The notes beneath the pieces are model-generated. The model was not told where the DNA came from. It was given only the letters and a program-made list of their open reading frames with translations, and did no database searches. A stretch of 64,000 nucleotides of DNA from Vandiemenella viatica (Eukaryota; Arthropoda; Insecta; Orthoptera; Morabidae): the NCBI GenBank assembly GCA_031002005.1, contig CM061920.1, forward strand, positions 46,726,610-46,790,609, written 5' to 3'. The translations under genes and the position numbers were made by a program. Positions 43,636-53,000 of this stretch are shown piece after piece (position 1 is the stretch's first letter; each line of letters opens with the position of its first letter).

Positions 43636-44395
43636 TTTTTTTTTATCTTTTTATCTGTCTTCGACTGGCTTGATGCAATCCTCCATCCCTTCCTATCTTG
43701 TGCTAACCTCTTCATGTCTACATACCCCTTACAACCCACGTCCTCAATTATCTGCTTCATATATTCTAATCTCTGTCTTTCTCTACAGTTCTTACCTACG
43801 ACTGTTCCCTCCACCAGCAAATTAATCAATCCAGCATGTCTCAAAATATGACCAACCAATCTGTCTCTTCTTTCTGTAAGCATCTTCCACAAACTTCTTT
43901 CCCCACCCATCATTTCCAAAACTCGTTGATTTTTTACTTTGTCTGTCCACTTAATTTTCATCATTCTTCTGTAGCAACACATTTCAAAAGCTTCAATTTT
44001 CCTTCTTTCCGGTATTCCTAAAGTCCATGTTTCGCTACCGTAAAGTGCTGTGCTCCACACACAGAGTTTTAAAAAGTTTTTTCTAATTCCTAGATCAATA
44101 TTTGAAACTAAAATATTTCTCTTTATCATTGAAGGCTCTTTTTGCTAGTGCTATTCTGCTTTAAACAACATTCCTGCTTCGGCCATCAATTGTAATTTTG
44201 CTTCCCAAATAACAGAATTCACTTACTTCTTCAATTGTATCTGATCCTATTTTTATATTTAATCTGCTAGTATTTGTTTCATTTCTGCTACATTTCATCA
44301 CTTTAGTCTTGCTTTGATTTATATTCAGGCCAAAATCTTCCTTCAGTATTTTGTTCATGCCATTCAGTAATTTCTCAATATCAAGAGAACCCTTA
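43636..44395 (-). pseudogene. LINE-B relic, 3' half of reverse transcriptase ORF
   Basis: On the minus strand, 44358-44161 reads LKEDFGLNINQSKTKVMKCS and EEVSEFCYLGSKITIDGRSR, the region just after the reverse transcriptase palm. After a break, 44129-43515 reads LCVWSTALYGSETWTLGIPE, EAFEMCCYRRMMKIKWTDKV, RRDRLVGHILRHAGL and DMKRLAQDRKGWR, the usual C-terminal region of this LINE type. It is 5'-truncated, and the ORF has one frameshift or stop. The 3' end near 43640 has GACTGATG-type sequence as in the plus-strand copy at 60.7-61.5 kb. Confidence 0.85.
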
Positions 44396-44994
44396 CATGT
44401 TCCCTAACTGAGTGTTTCGTGAGTTAAGTTTTTGCCCTCCTTAATGGTTAACATCAGTATCTGTGACGGAATCATTTAGTCACCGTATTTTCTGACATAC
44501 ATTAATTCTGCTTGATTTACAGTGCTACGGGCGCACGGATGGGATCGTTCCTGCATTCGGTTGTGTTCTTACATTATAATCCGCTTTATGCATTAAGGCG
44601 CAAATACGTCACGCAGTACGGGCCAGCAAAGCAGACAATGCATCGCTCAGGCGCTTACTAATCTTTTCCGTTTTCGACCATTATTCTAGTCGCAATATAT
44701 AAGACTGTGACAGTAAGAAAGTCTACACATTTAAGATATTTCTGAAAAAAAAAAACCAACAAAAATAACGTGTTTGCGCCACGGTATAGCCCTACAGAAA
44801 ATAAATCAACTGTTTTTAAAATTTGTGTCTGTTAGGATGAACGGATGTGATTTAGATGGAGATTCAAACAAAGCATAGCGCCTGATATGGAGTAGAATGA
44901 GGTATGATAAATTTTGCTGCTACGTCGTAAAGCAGAGAAATTATTATAAAAGTCCACAAACTAGTATCCATTTAAAGATAAGTTATTTCTCACA
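44396..44994. other. no gene recognised
   Basis: No supported feature; a short A-tract lies near 44746. Confidence 0.45.
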
Positions 44995-45107
44995 GGTTAC
45001 GCTATAAGCTCGCATTCGGGAGGACGCGGGTTCGAATTACCGTTCGGCCATTATGATTTTGGTTTTCTATGTTTTCCCGAATCAATCCAGGCAAATGTCG
45101 GGATGGT
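44995..45107 (+). mobile_element. SINE-A head and core, tail replaced
   Basis: GTTACGCTATAAGCTCGCAT, GGGAGGACGCGG, B box GGTTCGAATTACC, then the core to GTCGGGATGGTT (45107). At that point the sequence switches to the 3' end of a SINE-B on the other strand. Confidence 0.8.
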
Positions 45108-45108
45108 T

Positions 45109-45297
45109 ACTATTACTATTACTCCGCGATTCACTGTGTGGCAGAGGGTGCATTGCACCTATCCGAAAGGGTAATAGTTTGGAAGGGAAATGCGGGATAT
45201 GGCAGGAGGTGCCCATGGGCTATTGTGAGGAACCAACCCAACATTCGCGTGGAGTGATCCGGGAAAACCATGGAAAACCCAGATCAGGATGGCCGGA
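45109..45297 (-). mobile_element. SINE-B, head missing
   Basis: Same organisation as the copy at 23902-24090: minus-strand core (CCGGCCATCC, GGGTTTTCCATGG, GGATCACTCC), tail with GCCCATGGGCACCTCCTGCC, GGTGCAATGCACCCTCTGCC and a TAATAGTAA end. It lies tail-to-tail against the SINE-A fragment. Confidence 0.82.
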
Positions 45298-45744
45298 GAG
45301 CTTTCATTCGTTCTGCCTTTTAGTAATAATGTTCTTTACAGATCACAGAGCAGCCAAAATAAGAGGATGAAATAAATTACCTTCAGTTAACATTTATAAT
45401 CATTCCAATGTGAGGAACGGTTTATTTTGAATATTTAGTGTAAATTTGATATAATAGGTCTCAAGGATCACACTTCATTCCGGCAACAAGCATTTTAGTT
45501 TTGTGCGAAGCACACTTGCCGCTCCCGTCTGATAAACTGCTCCTGCTCTCTTAAAGATAAAGTCGTGTAACTGAACAGCTCGTTAAGCTGTATAACCATT
45601 AAAATTATTCAGCTTGAATACATGAAGATATTATTTGAATCATTGTTTAATACATTTATCCTGCGTAGTTTGTCATCGACCTGCTCATATCATAATTAAT
45701 TTCGTAGCATTTCCAGATTTAAACTACAGGTAAAACTCAAAATA
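45298..45744. other. no gene recognised
   Basis: No recognisable feature. Confidence 0.45.
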
Positions 45745-45755
45745 AAAATTTTATA

Positions 45756-45995
45756 TATATTTTTTTAACTGCTTTACGTCTCTCAACAGCGAGGTCTTTA
45801 GAGACGGGAAAGGATGGGGTCAAGGAATAGGAAGGAATTCGGCCATGGCCTTTTTAAGGAAGCATCCCGGCATTTGCCTGGAGTGATTTGGGAAGCTACG
45901 GAAAACCCAAATCATGGATGCCAGGACGGGGATTCGAACCACCGTCCTCCCGAATGCGAGGCCACAACGCTATCCGTTTCACCACCACGAACGGT
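45756..45995 (-). mobile_element. SINE-A, complete, with TSD
   Basis: Full head, core and tail on the minus strand, with B box GGTTCGAATCCCC near 45935. An 11-bp duplication, AAAATTTTATA, lies at 45745-45755 and 45996-46006. Confidence 0.93.
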
Positions 45996-46006
45996 AAAAT
46001 TTTATA

Positions 46007-46468
46007 AAAGAAAGTCTGAAATAAGTAATAAATATCCCCAATCTTGTTGAAATAATCCTAACCAAATGCAAAACCGAAATCTTTTGTTTCGAAAGGGTAA
46101 GTTGCATTCAAATAAAATTAGTTTATTACGTCGTTTATTTTAAAGCGTAATCTTCTATAAAAAAGATATAAGCTACATGTTTACCATAGTCCGGCAGATA
46201 TCCAAAATCTTTTTTTTTTTTTTTTTTAATATTCTAGATCCATACTCCAACTTCACTTTGCGTGATGATAGATACGTCACACTCTGAGCAACCAAAGTGT
46301 GAAATTTCCTTAAAATCAATTCAGTAGATTTTGCGTAACACTGTGACAAACGAACAAAAATCGTAAAAGACAACTGTTCCGGAGATCTTAAAGTAACAGA
46401 TTCCAAACTTTGTTTCAAAAATATCGTTAGTGCGTGAACACAACCCTATTAGTAGAGATGTGGTTTGT
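46007..46468. other. no gene recognised; spacer before satellite
   Basis: A+T-rich; a T-tract lies at about 46209-46227. No feature was recognised. Confidence 0.45.
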
Positions 46469-49400
46469 GTCTAGCTGCAGTGTAATTTTCTCTGGTGACA
46501 GTCGGCTGTTGTCGTGGAAGCACGTTTCGACAGCTGGCTGCGCTGTCTTGAAGGTGTCTCGTAGCTTCAGGTTGTTGTTAGCCTGCTGTTACTGTCTAGC
46601 TGCAGTGTAATGTTCTCTGGTGACAGTCGGCTGTTGTCGTGGAAACACGTTTCGACAGCTGGCTCCGCTGTCTTGAAGGTGTCGCGTGGCTTCCGGTTGT
46701 TGTAAGCCTGCTGTTACTGTCTAGCTGCAGTATAATGCTCTCTGGTGACAGTCGGCTGTTGTCGTGGAAGCACGTTTCGACAGCTGGCTCCGCTGTCTTG
46801 AAGGTGTCGCGTGGCTTCAGGTTGTTGTTAGCCTGCTGTTACTGTCTAGAAGCAGTGTAATGCTCTCTGGTGACAGTCGGCTGTTGTCGTGGAAGCACGT
46901 TTCGACAGCTGGCTCCGCTGTCTTGAAGGTGTCGCGTGGCTTCAGGTTGTTGTAAGACTGCTGATACTGTCTACCTGCAGTGTAATGTTCTCGGGTGACA
47001 GTCGGCTGTTGTCGTGGAAGCACGTTTCGACAGCTGGCTCCGCTGTCTTGAAGGTGTCGCGTGGCTTCCGGTTGTTGTAAGCCTGCTGTTACTGTCTAGC
47101 TGCAGTGTAATGCTCTCTGGTGACAGTCGGCTGTTGTCGTGGAAGCACGTTTCGACAGCTGGCTCCGCTGTCTTGAAGGTGTCGCGTGGCTTCAGGTTGT
47201 TGTTAGCCTGCTGTTACTGTCTAGATGCAGTGTAATGCTCTCTGGTGACAGTCGGCTGTTGTCGTGGAAGCTCGTTTCGACAGCTGGCTGCGCTGTCTTG
47301 AAGGTGTCTCGTGGCTTCCGGTAGTTGTAAGCCTGCTGTTACTGTCTAGATGCAGTGCAATGTTCTCTGGCGACAGTCGGCTGTTGTAGTGGAAGCTCGT
47401 TTCGACAGCTGGCTACGCTGTCTTGAAGGTGTCTTGTGGCTTCAGGTTGTTGTTAGCCTGCTGTTACTGTCTAGATGAAGTGTAATGCTCTCTGGTGACA
47501 GTCGGCTGTTGTCGTGGAAGCTCGTTTCGACTCCTGGCTACGCTGTCTTGAAGGTGTCGCGTTGCTTCCGGTTGTTGTAATCCTGCTGTTACTGTCTAGA
47601 TGCAGTGTAATGCTCTCTGGTGACAGTCGGCTGTTGTCGTGGAAGCTCGTTTCGACAGCTGGCTCCGCTGTCTTGAAGGTGTCGCGTGGCTTCAGGTTGT
47701 TGTTAGCCTGCTGTTACTGTCTAGATGCAGTGTAATGCTCTCTGGTGACAGTCGGCTGTTGTCATGGAAGCACGTTTCGACAGCTGCCTCCGAAGTCTTG
47801 AAGGTGTCGCGTGGCTTCAGGTTGTTGTTAGCCTGCTGTTACTGTCTAGATGCAGTGTAATGTTCTCTGGTGACAGTAGGCTGTTGTCGTGGAAGCTCGT
47901 TTCGACAGCTGGCTCCGCTGTCTTGAAGGTGTCGCGTGGCTTCCGGTTGTTGTAAGCGTGCTGTTACTGTCTAGCTGCAGTGTAATGTTCTCTGGTGACA
48001 GTCGGCTGTTGTCGTGGAAACACAATTTTTTTTTTACTGGTTTACGGCTCGTCGACAGCTTAGGTCTTTAGAGAAGGGATGGTACTGGGGACAAGGAACG
48101 GGAAGAAATTCGGCCATGGCCTTTTTGAAGGAAGCATCCCGGCATTCGCCTGGAGAGTTTTGGGGAAACCATGGAAAACCCAAATCTGGATGCCCGGACC
48201 CGGATTCGGACCCGCGTCCTCCCGAATGTGAGGCCAGAGTGTTAACCACCCACACACCTCGCTCGGTCGTGGAAACACGTTTCGACAGCTGGCTGCGCTG
48301 TCTTGAAGGTATCGCGTGGCTTCAGGTTGTTGATAGCCTGCTGTTACTGTCTAGCTGCAGTGTAATGTTCTCTGGTGACAGTCGGCTGTTGTCGTGGAAG
48401 CACGTTTCGACAGCTGGCTCCGCTGTCTTGAAGGTATCGCGTAGCTTCAGGTTGTTGTAAGCCTGCTGTTACTGTCTAGCTGCAGTGTAATGTTCTCTGG
48501 TGACAGTGGGCTGTTGTCGTGGAAGCAGGTTTCGGCAGCTGCCTCCGCTGCCTTGAAGGTGTCGCGTGGCTTCCGGTTGTTGTAAGCCTGCTGTTACTGT
48601 CTAGATGCAGTGTAATGTTCTCTGGCGACAGTCGGCGGTTGTCGTGGAAGCACGTTTCGACAGATGGCTCCGCTGTCTTGAAGGTGTCGCGTGGCTTCCG
48701 GTTGTTGTAAGCCTGCTGTTACTGTCTAGCTGCAGTGTAATGTTCTCTGGTGACAGTCGGCTGTTGTCTTGGAAGCACGTTTCGACAGCTGGCTCCGCTA
48801 TCTTGAAGGGGTCGCGTGGCTTCCGGTTGTTGTAAGCCTGCTGTTACTGTCTAGCTGCAGTGTAATGCTCTCTGGTGACAGTCGGCTGTTGTCGTGGAAG
48901 CACGTTTCGACAGCTGGCTCCGCTGTCTTGAAGGTGTCGCGTGGCTTCAGGTTGTTGTTAGCCTGCTGTTACTGCCTAGATGCAGTGTAATGCTCTCTGG
49001 TGACAGTCGGCTGTTGTCGTGGAAGCTCGTTTCGACAGCTGGCTGCGCTGTCTTGAAGGTGTCGCGTGGCTTCAGGTTGTTGTTAGCCTGCTGTTACTGT
49101 CTAGCTGCAGTGTAATGTTCTCTGGTGACAGTCGGCTGTTGTCGTGGAAGCACGTTTCGACAGCTGGCTACGCTGTCTTGAAGGTGTCTCGTGGCTTCCG
49201 GTAGTTGTAAGCCTGCTGTTACTGTCTAGATGAAGTGTAATGCTCTCTGGTGACAGTCGGCTGTTGTCGTGGAAGCACGTTTCGACAGCTGGCTGCGCTG
49301 TCTTGAAGGTGTCTCGTGGCTTCAGGTTGTTGTTAGCCTGCTGTTACTGTCTAGCTGCAGTGTAATGTTCTCTGGTGACAGTCGGCTGTTGTCGTGGAAA

Positions 49401-49575
49401 CACGTTTCGACAGCTGGCTCCGCTGTCTTGAAGGTGTCGCGTGGCTTCCGGTTGTTGTAAGCCTGCTGTTACTGTCTAGCTGCAGTGTAATGCTCTCTGG
49501 TGACAGTCGGCTGTTGTCATGGAAGCACGTTTCGACAGCTGGCTCCGCTGTCTTGAAGGTGTCGCGTGGCTTCAG
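46469..49575 (+). repeat. 125-bp satellite array, about 23 monomers
   Basis: The unit beginning GTCTAGCTGCAGTGTAATG recurs every 125 bp with few substitutions and almost no indels. The array is interrupted by a SINE at 48024-48265 and runs into the assembly gap. Each monomer holds a perfect 6-bp stem (GACAGC-TGGCTCC-GCTGTC). Because 125 is not a multiple of three, the reading frame shifts every unit, so the many similar 60-75 codon frames are artefacts. Two linked variants recur: TTCAGGTTGTTGTTAG and TTCCGGTTGTTGTAAG. Confidence 0.97.
48024..48265 (-). mobile_element. SINE-A inside the satellite, with TSD
   Basis: Complete tail, core and head on the minus strand. The B box is slightly damaged (GGTCCGAATCCGG). 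A 13-bp duplication, GTCGTGGAAACAC, lies at 48011-48023 and 48266-48278, both copies being satellite sequence. It entered a single monomer after the array existed. Confidence 0.95.
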
Positions 49576-50575
49576 NNNNNNNNNNNNNNNNNNNNNNNNN
49601 NNNNNNNNNNNNNNNNNNNNNNNNNNNNNNNNNNNNNNNNNNNNNNNNNNNNNNNNNNNNNNNNNNNNNNNNNNNNNNNNNNNNNNNNNNNNNNNNNNNN
49701 NNNNNNNNNNNNNNNNNNNNNNNNNNNNNNNNNNNNNNNNNNNNNNNNNNNNNNNNNNNNNNNNNNNNNNNNNNNNNNNNNNNNNNNNNNNNNNNNNNNN
49801 NNNNNNNNNNNNNNNNNNNNNNNNNNNNNNNNNNNNNNNNNNNNNNNNNNNNNNNNNNNNNNNNNNNNNNNNNNNNNNNNNNNNNNNNNNNNNNNNNNNN
49901 NNNNNNNNNNNNNNNNNNNNNNNNNNNNNNNNNNNNNNNNNNNNNNNNNNNNNNNNNNNNNNNNNNNNNNNNNNNNNNNNNNNNNNNNNNNNNNNNNNNN
50001 NNNNNNNNNNNNNNNNNNNNNNNNNNNNNNNNNNNNNNNNNNNNNNNNNNNNNNNNNNNNNNNNNNNNNNNNNNNNNNNNNNNNNNNNNNNNNNNNNNNN
50101 NNNNNNNNNNNNNNNNNNNNNNNNNNNNNNNNNNNNNNNNNNNNNNNNNNNNNNNNNNNNNNNNNNNNNNNNNNNNNNNNNNNNNNNNNNNNNNNNNNNN
50201 NNNNNNNNNNNNNNNNNNNNNNNNNNNNNNNNNNNNNNNNNNNNNNNNNNNNNNNNNNNNNNNNNNNNNNNNNNNNNNNNNNNNNNNNNNNNNNNNNNNN
50301 NNNNNNNNNNNNNNNNNNNNNNNNNNNNNNNNNNNNNNNNNNNNNNNNNNNNNNNNNNNNNNNNNNNNNNNNNNNNNNNNNNNNNNNNNNNNNNNNNNNN
50401 NNNNNNNNNNNNNNNNNNNNNNNNNNNNNNNNNNNNNNNNNNNNNNNNNNNNNNNNNNNNNNNNNNNNNNNNNNNNNNNNNNNNNNNNNNNNNNNNNNNN
50501 NNNNNNNNNNNNNNNNNNNNNNNNNNNNNNNNNNNNNNNNNNNNNNNNNNNNNNNNNNNNNNNNNNNNNNNNNNN
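49576..50575. other. assembly gap (1000 N)
   Basis: Exactly 1000 undetermined bases separate satellite from the interior of an LTR element. The round number suggests a placeholder length. Confidence 0.99.
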
Positions 50576-52248
50576 TGTCCCAGTTCAGATATACCATGCA
50601 TTTCCGTACCACCTCCAGGCATGCCAATGCAGACGCCTTATCCAGACTACCGCAGGGACCAGACCTTGCCTTCGACAAGTCGGAACTTCTGGTGTTCCAG
50701 ATCGACGATGACATACAAGAAGCACTGAAGACATTTCCAGTCACGGCCTCAAAAGTCGCGGCAGCCACAGGGGAGGACCCCCTCCTCCGTGTCATCCGAC
50801 ACCACATCCAACACGGGTGGCAAACACGTTCCCCTCCACGCCATCATCAAGACCTCAAGTTCTACTACTCCATCCGCCACCAGCTCTCAGTAGTAGAGGG
50901 AGTGCTCCTCCGCACAGAACCAAATTCCACCCCGAGGGTCGTCGTTCCGAGATCCCTACAACCGACAATCCTCCAAACTCTCCACCAAGGACACTGGGGA
51001 ATTGCCCGCACCAAATCCCTTGCCAGACGCCATGTATTCTGGATCGGCCTTACCACGGATGTCACGGAGATGGTGCGGCGCTGTACCATCTGTGCCCAAC
51101 AACTGCCCCGCCCCCCTCAAAAGTTCCTTTCCTGGCCGGCACCGTCCGGACCCTGGGAACGCATTCACCTCGACTTCGCTGGCCCATTCCTAGGCCACCA
51201 GTGGCTCCTAGTGACGGATGCCTTTTCCCACTTCCCATATGTCGTCCGTTGCTCCACAATCACCACAGAGGTCACCATTTCAGCCCTCACGAAGATCTTT
51301 TCCATCGAAGGATTACCATACGCTATCGTCACAGATAACGGACCGCAATTTCGAAGTCGGGAATTCCTATCCTTCTGTACCGCCAACAATATCCAACACC
51401 TCCTCACCCCGCCCTTCCACCCCCAATCTAACGGGGAGGCGGAACGGCTAGTCAGAACATTCAAAACCCAAATGACCAAATACACCACAAGTCACAAACT
51501 CGAAGAGGCATTGACACTCTTCCTCAGTTCCTATCGAACCACTCCAGTGGGGGCCAAAAGCCCGGCGGAATTGCTGCATGGCCGCCAACCTCGCACTCTC
51601 CTCCATCTCCTCTTACCCCCGCCCAAAGTACAGGTACCTTCGGGCCCATTCCGTTTCACCCCGGGCTCCCTAGTCTGGGCCCGCGGGTTTGGCTCCCGGG
51701 CCGGTTGGCTTCCGGGGGTCATCCAGCGGCCCCGGGGCCGCCAACTGTTCGACGTCAGCCTGGATGGCCGGATAGTGCGACGCCATCGAAACCAACTACG
51801 TCCCCGCTACCCCACGGCACCGTCCTCTTCCACCACGGCACGGCCATCCACTTCTTCCTCTCCTTCCCTGCCACCTCCACCACTCCTGCCGTCTAACCGT
51901 TGCTCAGGGACAGTTACAGCGCCACCAACGACGCCACAACCTGTCGGTCGCTCCGACACCCTTCAGCCGCAGCCTCTCGACCACCTGCGGGGACCATCTT
52001 CAGCGCCCCCCGTACAGCCCCCGGCCATCGACGCCGACGAACCGATGCCGTTAGCTCCACAAGTACCTCCACCACAACCTGCACCACGACGCAGGTCGGC
52101 ACGCATCGCCAGGGGAACAGCTCCGTACTCCCCTGGAGGTAGCCTTCATAGTCTGCTCCAGGGCGCCGCGGCAGACGACCTCGCAGACGTCGCAGACATC
52201 GCTTCCCCCCCCCCCCCCGGGAGGGAGGTATGTTCAGTCTGCCAGTAA
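50576..52248 (+). CDS. Gag-Pol polyprotein, C-terminal part (5' end in gap)
   Basis: The frame enters from the gap in mid-codon, at the residue equivalent to 904 of copy 1 (SQFRYTMHF, end of RNase H), and stays open to a TAA 18 nt inside the LTR. It covers the complete integrase: zinc-binding HQGH and CTIC, catalytic-core motifs LDFAGP, VTDNGPQF and SNGEAE, and the Pro/Ser-rich tail. Compared with copy 1 it has Glu for Lys at the position equal to 1066 (TDVTEMVRR) and one Pro fewer in a C-homopolymer near the end. No damage is visible, but the reverse transcriptase part cannot be seen. Frames that read through the N block from the satellite are artefacts. Confidence 0.92.
52219..52230 (+). 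other. polypurine tract of copy 2
   Basis: GGGAGGGAGGTA directly before the LTR, identical to copy 1. Upstream is a run of 14 C, where copy 1 has 7 C, T, 9 C. Confidence 0.85.
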
Positions 52249-52675
52249 AGGCCCCTGCCAGGCAGACCTCACACACAACGCGCCTGCACGCCGGGATACA
52301 TATACGACTCCAAACAGGCGCAGAGGCATCAAAACAAACCAGGAAAACAAATAGAATCATCTAGAAGCTAAGTGGGACTATTTCTTACAGAGGTCGCCGT
52401 ACTACCACACAACGGAATTCCTGCGCCAGGCCGCCTATATAAGCGTAGCCGGCCGCTCCACCGCCAGTTCCAGCCTGACCGCTGAACCAGCGTCAACTAC
52501 AGAAGACCACCGGAAGTTCGCGAGAAGTAGAAGCCGTCACTCTACCCCGGATCAGGACCAGGCTGAAATTCTCGACGGTCTTCTGATAACTGTACCCACA
52601 TTTGTTTATGGTTTACCTGTTGTATTGTGTACCGAGTAATAAACTTCAAGGAACCGTTAAGTGTAGTTCACTTCA
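52231..52675 (+). repeat. 3' LTR of copy 2, mosaic relative to copy 1
   Basis: 445 bp, TGTTCAGTC to TTCACTTCA. TATATAA lies at 52437-52443 and AATAAA at 52638-52643. Positions 52231-52471 match copy 1 with a single substitution noted; from 52472 to the end differences are frequent, including small indels. The switch lies about 30 nt after the TATA box, where transcription should start. Confidence 0.93.
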
Positions 52676-53000
52676 GCTAGCAATTATATTTAATAAGCAG
52701 CTGTGTTCAAAGCACAAATACATAAAGAAAAATCGCAATAAAGAAAATGCAGCCACTGTAAAAACGCGTAAAACATAAAACATAAAAAAGCATAGAAATC
52801 ATAATGAAGAAGATGCAGCTACAATCAACATGCACAAAACATCAAAAGCAAAGTGAATGTAATATATAAATATAGACGATGTGGTTTATTGATTATAAGT
52901 TTGATAAATAGATAAAAATCATAACAAAGAAATACACAAAAAACACAATGAAAAATATACGTAATGACTCACCTACAGTGAACAAACACAACGCAAAAAG
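52676..53000 (+). repeat. A-rich degenerate tandem repeat
   Basis: The plus strand is very A-rich and poor in T and G. Loosely repeated words include ATGCAGC(C/T)AC, CACAAAACAT and AAAGCAAA(G/T). Three poorly conserved units can be drawn. Function unknown. Confidence 0.45.

Larger units (their letters stand above)
50576..52675 (+). mobile_element. Ty3/Gypsy LTR retrotransposon (copy 2), 5' part in the gap
   Basis: Same family as copy 1, opposite orientation. Visible: the last 556 codons of Gag-Pol, polypurine tract and 3' LTR. About 3.2 kb of a full element would be missing. Over the internal part and U3 I count only about three substitutions and one 3-nt length change against copy 1, but the R-U5 part of the LTR differs at about 20 places. 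Confidence 0.93.

Noticed and set aside
46639..49460. Many similar 60-75 codon plus-strand frames (MEARFDSWLRCLEG type) that look like a protein family
   Set aside because: They recur every 125 bp with the satellite monomer; 125 is not a multiple of three, so each unit changes frame and stops. They are artefacts of the satellite.
46469..49575. CRISPR array
   Set aside because: The units are uniform 125-bp tandem copies without unique spacers, and the sequence is eukaryotic.
49351..52248. Long frames crossing the gap, up to 909 codons
   Set aside because: The reading passes through 1000 N; the start is satellite and the end is Gag-Pol. Only the part after 50576 is real.
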